38,853 nt of DNA, from assembly GCA_018065765.1 (NCBI GenBank), contig JAGHSR010000070.1:1-38853 (forward strand), given 5' to 3'. Positions 7,790 through 16,514 of the stretch are shown one piece after another. Each line of letters opens with the position of its first letter. The first letter of the stretch is position 1. This DNA is from Candidatus Colicola coprequi (GTDB lineage: Bacteria; Bacteroidota; Bacteroidia; Bacteroidales; Paludibacteraceae). The notes under the pieces are model-generated. The model worked only from the letters and a program-made list of their open reading frames with translations. It was not told the origin of the DNA and searched no databases. Made by a program: the position numbers and the translations under genes.

Positions 7790-9223
7790 ATGGAAACAAA
7801 ATCATTAGGAAAAACTCGTACAGAGAGTGATTTGATTGGCGAACTGCAGATACCTGTAGAAGCGCTTTATGGTGTACAAACATTGCGTGGAATAGAAAAC
7901 TTCCCTATTTCAAAATTCAAACTGTGTGATTATCCCGCATTCATCAACGGATTGGCATACACCAAATTGGGTGCAGCGATGGCTAACCATGAATTGGGAC
8001 TCTTGACCGATCAACAATTTGACGGCATCAAACAGGCTTGTGAAGAAATACTGGCAGGCAAACATCACGAACAGTTCCCCGTAGATATGATACAAGGCGG
8101 AGCCGGCACAACGACCAACATGAATGCCAACGAAGTGATAGCCAACCGTGCTTTGCAAATAATGGGACATCAGCCTGGCGAATATACATACTGCTCCCCC
8201 AACGACCACGTCAACTGTTCGCAATCAACCAACGATGCCTACCCCGCTGCCATACACATGGGTTTGTACGCCACCCACTTGGAGTACATGAAGCATTATG
8301 AGGCTCTGATAGCTTCGCTGCGCAAAAAAGCTGAGGAGTTTAAGAACGTGCTGAAAATGGGACGTACTCAGTTGGAAGATGCCGTACCGATGACCTTGGG
8401 ACAGACGTTTGGCGCATTTGCTAACATTCTGCAAGATGAGGTTAAGCACCTCAACGATGCTGCCGAAGAGTTCCTAACCGTTAACATGGGAGCTACCGCT
8501 ATTGGTACAGGTATTTGTTCCGAACCCGGTTATGCCGAAAAGTGCGTCAAGGCAATGGCAAAAGTGACCGGCTGGAAAGTTGAGTTGGCACAAGACCTTG
8601 TAGCCGCTACGTCCGACACCAGTTGCATGGTGGGTTACTCAAGCGTATTGCGTCGTATAGCAACCAAGATGAATAAGATCTGTAACGACCTGCGTTTGCT
8701 CGGTTCAGGACCTAAATGCGGTTTGCACGAGATAGACCTGCCAGCCCGTCAACCGGGTAGTAGTATCATGCCTGGTAAGGTGAACCCCGTCATTCCCGAA
8801 GTGATGAATCAGATTAGTTACAAAGTGATTGGCAATGACTTGTGCGTAGCCATGTGCAACCAAGAGGCACAAATGGAACTTAATGCCATGGAGCCTACCA
8901 TGGCTCAGTGCTGCTTTGAGAGTGCAGAAATCATGATGAACGGCTTTGACGTACTGCGCAAGTACTGTATCGATGGTATCAAAGCCAACGAAGAGCGCTG
9001 CAGAAACTATATTACCGGATCCATCGGCATTGTTACCGCCCTCAATCCTATCATCGGTTACAAAAACTCCACCAAGATTGCCAAAGAAGCTATGGCAACA
9101 GGCAAAGGCGTGTATGAGTTGGTACTCGAACACGGCATTTTGAGCAAGGACGAGTTGGACACCATCCTCAGCCCGGAGAATATGATTAAACCCGTGAAAT
9201 TGAACATCAAACCCCGTCGATGA
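7790..9223 (+). CDS. aspA: Aspartate ammonia-lyase
   Basis: A 477-residue cytoplasmic enzyme of the fumarase/aspartase superfamily, converting aspartate to fumarate and ammonia (reversible). Family marks are DMIQGGAGTTTNMNANEV near residue 100, SQSTNDAYPAA near 145, MGRTQLEDAVPMTLGQ near 190 and the signature GSSIMPGKVNPVIPE at about 323-337. AspA rather than FumC is suggested by the N-terminal TESDLIGELQIPVEALYGVQT pattern and overall length, but class II fumarase activity cannot be excluded without alignment. It may feed fumarate respiration, common in anaerobic Bacteroidales. rdgB overlaps its stop (ATGA). Confidence 0.92.
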   Translation: METKSLGKTRTESDLIGELQIPVEALYGVQTLRGIENFPISKFKLCDYPAFINGLAYTKLGAAMANHELGLLTDQQFDGIKQACEEILAGKHHEQFPVDMIQGGAGTTTNMNANEVIANRALQIMGHQPGEYTYCSPNDHVNCSQSTNDAYPAAIHMGLYATHLEYMKHYEALIASLRKKAEEFKNVLKMGRTQLEDAVPMTLGQTFGAFANILQDEVKHLNDAAEEFLTVNMGATAIGTGICSEPGYAEKCVKAMAKVTGWKVELAQDLVAATSDTSCMVGYSSVLRRIATKMNKICNDLRLLGSGPKCGLHEIDLPARQPGSSIMPGKVNPVIPEVMNQISYKVIGNDLCVAMCNQEAQMELNAMEPTMAQCCFESAEIMMNGFDVLRKYCIDGIKANEERCRNYITGSIGIVTALNPIIGYKNSTKIAKEAMATGKGVYELVLEHGILSKDELDTILSPENMIKPVKLNIKPRR

Positions 9224-9789
9224 GACTCGTTTTTGCATCCAATAACGCCCACAAGTTGCAGGAAGTGAGACAAATACTCCCTGCAACTTGTGAAGTGCTG
9301 AGTTTGCGCGATATAGGATGCACAGACGAAATAGAGGAGACAGGCGAGACGTTGGAAGAGAACTCGCTCATCAAGGCACAGTACATTTACGACAAGTATG
9401 GCGTAGATTGCTTTGCCGATGATACAGGGTTGGAGATAGAAGCCTTGAACGGCAAACCCGGTGTTCGTACCGCCCGCTGGGCAGGTGAAGATGCCAATGC
9501 AGTCAATAATCGACAAAAAGCCCTGCGCGAGTTGGAAGGAATCACTCATCGCGATGCACAATTTCGCACAGTAGTGACGTTAATTCGCGGAGGCAAAGTG
9601 CAGCAAGTGGAAGGTGTGGTACGTGGACGAATAGCCACCGAGCAAAGAGGAGAAGGCGGATTTGGATACGACCCAATTTTTATTCCGGAAGGGTATGAAC
9701 TTACGTTCGCCGAACTACCTCCGGAGGTGAAGAACACTATCAGTCATCGCGCACGTGCCATGGCTGAACTGAACAAAATTATCCGGTAG
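9220..9789 (+). CDS. rdgB: XTP/dITP diphosphatase (HAM1/RdgB family)
   Basis: A 189-residue cytoplasmic house-cleaning pyrophosphatase that removes non-canonical purine nucleotides (XTP, dITP). Motifs: FASNNAHKLQE at residues 5-15 (the SxNxHK loop), CFADDTGLEIEAL near 66, PGVRTARWAG, GEGGFGYDPIFIPEG and the closing ISHRARAM. Full length. The start ATG overlaps the aspA stop as ATGA, so translation is coupled; the porZ-like gene follows after one base. Confidence 0.96.
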   Translation: MRLVFASNNAHKLQEVRQILPATCEVLSLRDIGCTDEIEETGETLEENSLIKAQYIYDKYGVDCFADDTGLEIEALNGKPGVRTARWAGEDANAVNNRQKALRELEGITHRDAQFRTVVTLIRGGKVQQVEGVVRGRIATEQRGEGGFGYDPIFIPEGYELTFAELPPEVKNTISHRARAMAELNKIIR

Positions 9790-9790
9790 T

Positions 9791-12175
9791 ATGAAGAGAA
9801 TAGGCGCACTCATAGTAGCAGCCGTATTGGTCGGTTATGTGTGGGGAAAAAAGCCAATGGTGGACAAGTCCAACCTCAACTATGGCTTAATGAAGACATG
9901 GCAATCGCACATCGCCTATGGACGTGTGTCGCATATAGTCAACACCCCAAACCTGCTCTACGGACTGGCTGATGGGTCGATATTCGCAGTTAACAAACAG
10001 GATGGAGAACTATCATACTACTCCAAACTGGATGGATTGAACGGTTCGTATATAGACCAAATCATCTATGACCCTCATTCTCGACAACTGCTTATCTACT
10101 ACAAGGATGGCTTGATTGATTTGATGAGCGACCAAGGTGATATCATTCCTATCGCTGACCTATCGCTCAAACAACTATCCACAGAAAAAACCGCTCACAG
10201 TGTACTGCTAAACAATGGCTTAGTCTATGTGGCTACAGACTTTGGTGTGCTAGTCGTCAATATCGACAAACACGAAATAGCCGACACCTATATTATGGGT
10301 AACAACGGCAAGGAAGTGGCTATTGAGCAGGTAGCACTCAGTGGGGATAGCATATACGCCCTGTCAAGCCATTATCTGTATAGTGCAAATCGCAAAGCGA
10401 ACTTGGCAGACTACTCCAACTGGCAGTGTACCCTATTGCCGTTTGGAACAGATTCACTCAGTAATATCATTTATACAGACGACGCTTTGTATGTTCGTCG
10501 AGCAGGTAGTCTCTATACTCGAACAGCGTCCGGTCAGTGGCATCAAGTCAGCAGTCCTTATCCGCTCACCGGACTTTGTGCTGATGGCAAACAGTTGTAT
10601 GCGCTGTATGAACACGGTTTTGGTTCACTTGCGGCAGATGGCACCATTGACTACACAACTACCCACTGCGAAGTGAACGAAGTGATACATAGCGGCAACT
10701 CGTTCTGGTTGGCAGCAGGCGGAAAAGGAATCATTCGTCAGTCAGGCGAAGGGCAAGATATTTATCATCCGGAAGGACCTGCCGTCAATATCCCCTACCG
10801 AATGCACATAGCCAATCGTAAACTTTATGTCGTTCCCGGTGGGCGCTGGGCGGAAGAAATGCACCGTCCGGCTTATGTCATGATTTATGACGGCAAGGCA
10901 TGGACCAATATCACCGCTGCAGAATTGGAAAGTGTAACACAGTACGCAGCCCAAGATTTTATGAACGTGGCTGTAGATCCCCTGAATCCGGAACACTATT
11001 TTGTAACAGCGTACGGAATGGGGTTATATGAGTTTTACGGGACACAACTTCGTAAGCACTACAATCACAAGAATAGTGCTCTCGTGAGCGCAGCTCCCGG
11101 TCCAAATGAGATGTTTTATGTTCGTACGGATGGTGCCGTATTTGATGATAACGGCAATCTGTATTTGATTAACACCAGCCCCTTGGCTAATAACTTACAT
11201 GTAATCACGCCGGAAGATGTTGTTCGCGCCCATGAACGCGATTCGTCGGGTTGGTTCACCACCAATTTTGTGTCCAATGGAGAACGCGCCGTGACCAACA
11301 CACCCGGTGAAATCATAATCGACAATCGCAACCCCAACATCAAATGGATACCATCGTTGCGCGAAAGGACGGGGCTGATTTGCTTTGATGACAATGGTAC
11401 ACCCACCCGAAGTTCGGATGACAAAAGTATGTTCCGTAACGAATGGGTGGACCAAAATGGCAACGTGATCAAACCTACTTACATCTATGCAGTAGCACAG
11501 GACCTGAACGGTGCACTATGGGTGGCAATGGAGGTAGGCGTCTTTCGTATCCCCGCCACAGTGGATTTTTTCAAATCCAATGCTTGCGAACGTATCATCA
11601 TTCCCCGTAATGATGGAACCAATTTAGCCGATTACTTATTAGGAACAGAGAAAATCAACGCCATAGCCGTAGATGGTATGAATCGTGTGTGGTTTGGTAC
11701 AAATTCGGGTCTGTATCTTATGCAGGACGGCACTATAGGCGGTTCTGAAACAATGATTACCGCAGAGCACTTCACAACGGAAAACTCACCCCTGCCGTCC
11801 AACGAAATCATTTCGCTGGCGATAGAACCTCACTCGGGTATGGTGTATATAGGCACCGGAGAAGGTCTTATGTCCTACCAAAGCGATGCAGCAGATGGCG
11901 AAGAAACTTTTTCATCGGCTTATGCCTATCCCAATCCCGTACGTCCGGATTATGTAGGACTAATCACAATAGCGGGATTGATGGAGAACACGGCAGTCAC
12001 AATTGTGGATGGTGGCGGTAATGTGGTGTGTAAAACCAATAGCAATGGGGGTATTGCCACTTGGGATGGCAAAAACGGCCATGGACAGCGCGTCGCCAGT
12101 GGCATCTATTCCGCATTATGCAACACCAATGATGGCGCTCATCATACCGTCGTCAAGATACTGATTATCAACTAA
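9791..12175 (+). CDS. porZ: PorZ-like type IX secretion system protein
   Basis: A 794-residue exported protein. It opens with a signal peptide (MKRIGALIVAAVLVGYVWG). Two-component-regulator-type propeller repeats follow, for example LYGLADGSIFAVNKQDGELSYYSKLDGL, NRVWFGTNSGLYLMQDGTI and HSGMVYIGTGEGLMSY. It ends in an Ig-like C-terminal domain (AYPNPVRPDYVGLITIAGL ... ASGIYSALCNT ... VVKILIIN) that looks like a T9SS type A or FlgD-like sorting domain. Length and order match Porphyromonas PorZ (about 776 residues), which works with the PorU sortase at the cell surface and presents A-LPS. The PorZ identity comes from memory of family architecture, not an alignment. Confidence 0.8.
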   Translation: MKRIGALIVAAVLVGYVWGKKPMVDKSNLNYGLMKTWQSHIAYGRVSHIVNTPNLLYGLADGSIFAVNKQDGELSYYSKLDGLNGSYIDQIIYDPHSRQLLIYYKDGLIDLMSDQGDIIPIADLSLKQLSTEKTAHSVLLNNGLVYVATDFGVLVVNIDKHEIADTYIMGNNGKEVAIEQVALSGDSIYALSSHYLYSANRKANLADYSNWQCTLLPFGTDSLSNIIYTDDALYVRRAGSLYTRTASGQWHQVSSPYPLTGLCADGKQLYALYEHGFGSLAADGTIDYTTTHCEVNEVIHSGNSFWLAAGGKGIIRQSGEGQDIYHPEGPAVNIPYRMHIANRKLYVVPGGRWAEEMHRPAYVMIYDGKAWTNITAAELESVTQYAAQDFMNVAVDPLNPEHYFVTAYGMGLYEFYGTQLRKHYNHKNSALVSAAPGPNEMFYVRTDGAVFDDNGNLYLINTSPLANNLHVITPEDVVRAHERDSSGWFTTNFVSNGERAVTNTPGEIIIDNRNPNIKWIPSLRERTGLICFDDNGTPTRSSDDKSMFRNEWVDQNGNVIKPTYIYAVAQDLNGALWVAMEVGVFRIPATVDFFKSNACERIIIPRNDGTNLADYLLGTEKINAIAVDGMNRVWFGTNSGLYLMQDGTIGGSETMITAEHFTTENSPLPSNEIISLAIEPHSGMVYIGTGEGLMSYQSDAADGEETFSSAYAYPNPVRPDYVGLITIAGLMENTAVTIVDGGGNVVCKTNSNGGIATWDGKNGHGQRVASGIYSALCNTNDGAHHTVVKILIIN

Positions 12176-12229
12176 TCAAACTTCAGTTGTCCGTTTTCAG
12201 TCGTTAGACTTCAATTCTCAGAAAGTACG

Positions 12230-12814
12230 TTAACTGCGAATGAGACGAAGAAACTCGTCACGTGTTTCTTTGCGATTGAACGCTCCGGTAAAGTCCGAAG
12301 TGGTAGTAATGCTATGTTGTTTTTGTACACCTCGCATTTGCATGCACAAGTGTTCGGCTTCGATAACGACCATTACGCCAAGAGGGTTGAGAGTTTGTTG
12401 TATGCACTCCTTAATCTCCGTGGTCATACGTTCCTGCACCTGCAAACGATGGGCAAAGACATCCACAATACGCGCAATCTTACTTAGGCCGGTGATTTTG
12501 CCATTGGGGATGTATGCCACATGGGCTTTGCCAAAAAATGGCAACAGATGGTGCTCACACAACGAATAAAAATCTATATCTTTGACCACTACCATTTGTC
12601 GATAGTCCTCCTCAAACAAGGCTGAACGAAGGATTGTCTCGGGGTCTTCGCTATAGCCTTTGGTCAGAAACTGAAACGCCTCACCTACTCGCTCCGGGGT
12701 ACGCTGCAGCCCTTCACGGTCGGGATTCTCACCAATCTCTTGCAACACAGAGCGCATGTGCTCCGCTATCTGATGAGTGGTCTGGTTGTTGGGATGAAAC
12801 TCTTGTAAATTCAT
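12230..12814 (-). CDS. folE: GTP cyclohydrolase I
   Basis: A 194-residue enzyme converting GTP to dihydroneopterin triphosphate, the first step to folate. Seen: REGLQRTPERVGEAF, FYSLCEHHLLPFFGKAHVAYIPNG (zinc-binding Cys/His), GLSKIARIVDVFAHRLQVQERM, and EAEHLCMQMRGVQKQHS with the second zinc cysteine. The ATG at 12814 fits the usual N-terminus; longer frames run back into the SPOR gene. It is last in a leftward operon, 19 bp behind the SPOR gene; SPOR-folE adjacency is recurrent in Bacteroidales from memory. The 54 bp between its stop and the convergent porZ end hold no clear terminator. Confidence 0.97.
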   Translation of the reverse strand: MNLQEFHPNNQTTHQIAEHMRSVLQEIGENPDREGLQRTPERVGEAFQFLTKGYSEDPETILRSALFEEDYRQMVVVKDIDFYSLCEHHLLPFFGKAHVAYIPNGKITGLSKIARIVDVFAHRLQVQERMTTEIKECIQQTLNPLGVMVVIEAEHLCMQMRGVQKQHSITTTSDFTGAFNRKETRDEFLRLIRS

Positions 12815-12833
12815 TTCACTTGTAAGGTATCTT

Positions 12834-13331
12834 CTATTTTTTGATTTGTACGTGTTCATCGCGCACCACATAGGTAGTGGCCTGCAAATCAGGATAGGAC
12901 TCGATGAAAAGTTGTTTGTATTGTTGCGCCTCCTCCATCGTACGGAAGTCGCCTACGCGCACCTTCCAAAATGGTGGCGTGTAGAGAACATAAATACCGA
13001 CGCTGAGTTGACCATTGAGTTGCTGCTGAATAGCCAACGCACCGGCCTTAGCATCAGACTGATTGTTGGATGAATAAATCTGAACGCGCCAACCTGAAAT
13101 CTCGGTCTGCCCACGCTCTATACCGGTAATCTTTTCCTGCATCAAAAGGGTAATCATAGAGTCCTGATAGACGCGAGCAGGAGACATGTCTTGCAAGATG
13201 GCAGGGTATGGCAACTCAACCGGCAAATTGGTGGTGTCGGTAGCAAGGGTGTCAGCAGGTGTTGGAGCAGGTGTTTGTGCCCAAACGGACATGCCGAGCA
13301 AGCATAAAATAATAGTACTGATGTGTTTCAT
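12834..13331 (-). CDS. Secreted SPOR-domain protein
   Basis: A 165-residue protein beginning with a signal peptide (MKHISTIILCLLGMSVWA, predicted cut after AQ) and a Pro/Thr-rich linker (TPAPTPADTLATDTT). The C-terminal 75 residues have the SPOR pattern: GWRVQIYSSNNQSDAKAGALAIQQQ ... YTPPFWKVRVGDFRTMEEAQQYKQLF. SPOR domains bind denuded peptidoglycan, often at division sites. Probably periplasmic. The ATG at 13331 is taken because it places the signal peptide at the N-terminus, one base after the kinase stop. The actual role is not known. Confidence 0.85.
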   Translation of the reverse strand: MKHISTIILCLLGMSVWAQTPAPTPADTLATDTTNLPVELPYPAILQDMSPARVYQDSMITLLMQEKITGIERGQTEISGWRVQIYSSNNQSDAKAGALAIQQQLNGQLSVGIYVLYTPPFWKVRVGDFRTMEEAQQYKQLFIESYPDLQATTYVVRDEHVQIKK

Positions 13332-13332
13332 A

Positions 13333-15006
13333 TTAGTAACGGAACGAACTACCTCCCACAAACTCACGCAAGAACGATGTAGGCGGTATCTCTTTCTCCG
13401 GAATAGATTCAAAATAACTTAACTCTTTGAGCAAACGATGTGCGTCGGTATATTCGTCGCAGTACTTAGGAACCTCTGCCAACATAGGTTCTACATGTCG
13501 TTTGAGAACCGCTAACTCGAACAACAATGCCGAGTTAAACATGACATCTGCTTCCTCTTGGAACGGATAGATCCATCGTTCCTCGCCTCGTCTGACACTG
13601 GCACCACGGGCTATGGTTTCCAGCGCCGAATAGCCACGATAGCGGTAGTCACGCACTATACGGCGTATGAGACGAACATCTGTTGTGGGAATCCAGTTAT
13701 GGTTGTCTAAATTAACGGAGGTGATAGCTGAGACATATATCTTGAACAAAGCCTCGCGGGGGATATTAGGCAGCAGTTCGGGGTTGAGAGCGTGCAAGCC
13801 CTCTATGATACACACCTCACCGGGGTTGAGTTGCAAGGTATTGCCTCTGTATTCACGTTTTCCGGTTTCAAAATTGTATGTAGGCAGACTGATTTCCTTA
13901 CCGTCAAGCAGTTCGCTGAGATGTTGTCTAAAGAGAGGCAAATCCAATGCGTGCAGATGCTCGAAATCCCAATCGCCGTTCTCATCCTTGGGTGTATCTT
14001 CGCGATTGACGAAGTAGTTGTCCATCGAAATGACCACGGGTTGCACACCGTTGACCATCAGTTGGATGCGCAGACGCATAGAGAACGTAGTCTTACCGGA
14101 CGATGACGGACCGGAAATCATGATGAAAGTGGGTCTGTTCTCACGGGAAGAAATCATATCGGCAATCTGTGCCACTTTCTTCTCGTGAAGCGCCTCACTG
14201 AGTTTAATCATTTCAAACGATTTTTGTTTCTTGCAAGCCTTGTTGAACTCGCCCACATTGGCAATTCGGAGTAATTTATTCCACCGAATAAACTCGTTGA
14301 AAATCTCAAACATCTTGTCCTGTTGGCAAAAATCTTCCAACGCGGTCGGATTTTTGCGACTTGGCACACGCAAAATCATATCCTTGTACAGCGGTTGCAA
14401 ATCAAACACATTGATATATCCCGCCGATGGCATCAGTGCCCCGATGTAGTAGTCGTTGTACTCTCCCATTTTATTGTAACGGCAATAGGGGTTGCCAAGC
14501 GTTTCAAACAGAGTGTTTTCAGCATCATGCCGTTGGCGGAAAATCTGCATTACCTCCTTGATTTGCTTTTCCTCTGTCGAAATAGGGCGATTCTCATTGA
14601 TGATTTGCTGCATTCGGTTCTTGATAGCTGCTATCATCTGCGCATCAATCGATATTTTTTCACCTTTTGCATCGCGCAATGTACAGAAATACCCATTGGA
14701 GATAGGGTGCTCAATGCGCACGTCGGCATCGGGATACAACTCGCTCACGGCACATCCCATCACCATCGAAAGTGTGCGAACATAACAACGCATACCTGCC
14801 GAACTCGTAACATCCAAAAATTCGATATCCTTGGGTTTGTACACAAGGAAATTAAGGTTTTGCACCTTATAATTCACCCGAGCGGCAACAACGGGATAGG
14901 GCAAACTAAGCCCAATTTGGTTATACAACTCAAGCAAAGAAGTACCACGCGGAATATCGTAATATTCCTTGGTGTTTTTACAGAAAACGGTGACGGATGG
15001 AAGCAT
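13333..15006 (-). CDS. Nucleoside (uridine-type) kinase with N-terminal TGS and ThrRS-like region
   Basis: A 557-residue fusion. Residues 1-60 (MLPSVTVFCKNTKEYYDIPRGTSLLELYN) resemble a TGS domain. About 60-250 resemble the second additional domain of threonyl-tRNA synthetases. From about 298 there is a P-loop kinase of the uridine kinase/PRK family: Walker A SGPSSSGKTTF, then VVISMDNYFVNRED and CIIEGLHALNPELLP. Such TGS-kinase fusions are regular in Bacteroidetes, where they are annotated as nucleoside kinase; uridine/cytidine phosphorylation is expected but unproved. It sits 14 bp behind the symporter and one base before the SPOR gene, all in one leftward operon. Confidence 0.87.
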   Translation of the reverse strand: MLPSVTVFCKNTKEYYDIPRGTSLLELYNQIGLSLPYPVVAARVNYKVQNLNFLVYKPKDIEFLDVTSSAGMRCYVRTLSMVMGCAVSELYPDADVRIEHPISNGYFCTLRDAKGEKISIDAQMIAAIKNRMQQIINENRPISTEEKQIKEVMQIFRQRHDAENTLFETLGNPYCRYNKMGEYNDYYIGALMPSAGYINVFDLQPLYKDMILRVPSRKNPTALEDFCQQDKMFEIFNEFIRWNKLLRIANVGEFNKACKKQKSFEMIKLSEALHEKKVAQIADMISSRENRPTFIMISGPSSSGKTTFSMRLRIQLMVNGVQPVVISMDNYFVNREDTPKDENGDWDFEHLHALDLPLFRQHLSELLDGKEISLPTYNFETGKREYRGNTLQLNPGEVCIIEGLHALNPELLPNIPREALFKIYVSAITSVNLDNHNWIPTTDVRLIRRIVRDYRYRGYSALETIARGASVRRGEERWIYPFQEEADVMFNSALLFELAVLKRHVEPMLAEVPKYCDEYTDAHRLLKELSYFESIPEKEIPPTSFLREFVGGSSFRY

Positions 15007-15020
15007 AATATCGCATGTTT

Positions 15021-16451
15021 TTATTTTTTCTTAATCAAGCATAGCATTCCCACAAAGGTGAGGAGCGCATTCAGTATCAAGCGTTCGTGTGAGAAGTGAT
15101 ACCCTCCGAACCAAGCTGCTGAATTGACATCCAATATCCATGTCAGTATAGGAGCCGCAATGGCCACCAACGGAATCCACTTATCGCGCACCTGTACTTT
15201 GGTGATGATACCGAAGCAGAACATACCCAATAGCGGTCCATAAGTGTAACTTGCCACTTTGTACACAGTTTGGATGACGGAATCATCGTTGAGATAGTAG
15301 ATTACGTAGATGCAAACAGCCATTAGAACAGCCATACCTATATGAACGCGCGTACGCGCACGCGTCGTGGTGTCGTCCTGTTGCTTATGATTGAGTATAT
15401 CCACTGTAAACGAAGTGGTTAGGGCTGTCAACGCTCCGCCGGCTGCTGAATATGCCGCAGCTATAAAACCTACAACAAACAATATACCAACAATGGTTGG
15501 GAAATAATTTCCCGTAGCCAAAAAGGCAAATACATCATCTCCCTTCAGTGAAGAAATATCCACGCCACTCTGTGCTGCATAGGTATAGAGCACATATCCC
15601 AGTAGCAGGAACAAACCTATCACCACCACTTGCAGCAAAGCACCGGTAATCATGTTCTTCTGACTATCCTTGTAGTTTTTGCAACTCAAGGTACGCTGCA
15701 TCAAATCCTGATCCAGTCCCGTAGTGGCAATAACTAAGAAAATACCTGCGAGAAATTGCTTCCAGAAATATTTGCCATCGTTGGCATCGTCAAAGAAAAA
15801 CATTTGTGACATGTCAGACTGTTGAAAACCATGGAGCGTCACACCGCTTTTCATGATATAGTAAATACACAATCCCACCGAAAGAATCAAACAGGTTGTT
15901 TTTAACAAATCCGTCCAGATGATAGACTTGACTCCTCCCTTGAAGGTACACAGATATACGATGAGAACAGTGAAGATTGCATTCACTACAAACGGTACAC
16001 CTAGAGGACCAAACACCAGCAACTGTAGCACACTCCCCACTACGAATAAGCGGACACTGGCACCCAACATCTTACTTACGAAAAAGAGCCAAGCACCGGT
16101 CTTGTAACTGCTCACGCCAAAACGTTGGTTGAGGTATTCATAAATACTCGTCAGGTTGTATTTATAGAAGAGCGGAATCAGCACATAGGCTATAATGAAC
16201 TGTCCCACAGTAAAACCCAACACCATCTGCATATAACTGAATGCGCTGGTAGCCACCATACCCGGAACACTGACAAAGGTCACACCCGAGATGGCTGCAC
16301 CGATGGTGGACATGGCTATCAATAGCCAATTGCTGGACTTATTGCCTGAGAAAAAACCAGCATTATCGGCTTTGCGACCGGCAATGTAACTAACCGTGAA
16401 CAGCAGGACAAAGTATGCCGCCATCGTAATCAAAATAGCTAATGGACTCAT
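15021..16451 (-). CDS. Sodium:solute symporter (SSS family)
   Basis: A 476-residue inner-membrane transporter with about 13 hydrophobic segments, starting MSPLAILITMAAYFVLLFTVSYIAGRKA. SSS features: STIGAAISGVTFVSVPGMV in TM2, ATTGLDQDLMQRTLSCKN, and GFIAAAYSAAGGALTALTTSFTVDIL near 330-355. The substrate is not evident; candidates are sugars, GlcNAc, sialic acid or amino acids. It is divergent from the GH20 hexosaminidase gene and the promoters overlap, which makes an amino-sugar substrate attractive but unproved. The earlier TTG start at 16472 lies within the -7 box, so ATG at 16451 is used. Confidence 0.9.
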   Translation of the reverse strand: MSPLAILITMAAYFVLLFTVSYIAGRKADNAGFFSGNKSSNWLLIAMSTIGAAISGVTFVSVPGMVATSAFSYMQMVLGFTVGQFIIAYVLIPLFYKYNLTSIYEYLNQRFGVSSYKTGAWLFFVSKMLGASVRLFVVGSVLQLLVFGPLGVPFVVNAIFTVLIVYLCTFKGGVKSIIWTDLLKTTCLILSVGLCIYYIMKSGVTLHGFQQSDMSQMFFFDDANDGKYFWKQFLAGIFLVIATTGLDQDLMQRTLSCKNYKDSQKNMITGALLQVVVIGLFLLLGYVLYTYAAQSGVDISSLKGDDVFAFLATGNYFPTIVGILFVVGFIAAAYSAAGGALTALTTSFTVDILNHKQQDDTTTRARTRVHIGMAVLMAVCIYVIYYLNDDSVIQTVYKVASYTYGPLLGMFCFGIITKVQVRDKWIPLVAIAAPILTWILDVNSAAWFGGYHFSHERLILNALLTFVGMLCLIKKK

Positions 16452-16465
16452 TTTTCGTAAATTTT

Positions 16466-16497
16466 CTTGCAAAGGTACGATTTTTTTTTTAACTTTG
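16466..16497 (+). promoter_or_regulatory. Promoter of the GH20 gene
   Basis: TAACTTTG at 16490-16497 is a perfect -7 box; CTTG at 16466-16469 lies 20 bp upstream as a near-match -33. Predicted start near 16503, leader about 12 nt. The whole element is superimposed on the leftward symporter promoter. Confidence 0.7.
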
Positions 16498-16501
16498 CAA
16501 A
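16470..16501 (-). promoter_or_regulatory. Promoter of the symporter-kinase-SPOR-folE operon
   Basis: On the minus strand TTTG (16501-16498), 20 bp, then TACCTTTG (16477-16470), an exact consensus match. Predicted start near 16463, leader about 12 nt to ATG at 16451. It shares almost every base with the opposite promoter. Confidence 0.8.
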
Positions 16502-16514
16502 AAATTTCATAATT

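Noticed and set aside
8705..9286. A 193-residue minus-strand frame across the end of aspA
   Set aside because: Antisense to the aspartase signature region and the rdgB start; no motif and no promoter.
12176..12229. Sequence with TCAATTCTCA between porZ and folE as another heptamer array
   Set aside because: Only one short match to the heptamer pattern; no tandem units can be aligned.
14323..15099. A 258-residue plus-strand frame opposite the kinase and symporter
   Set aside because: Shadow of the TGS-kinase gene; composition and lack of domains do not support a gene.
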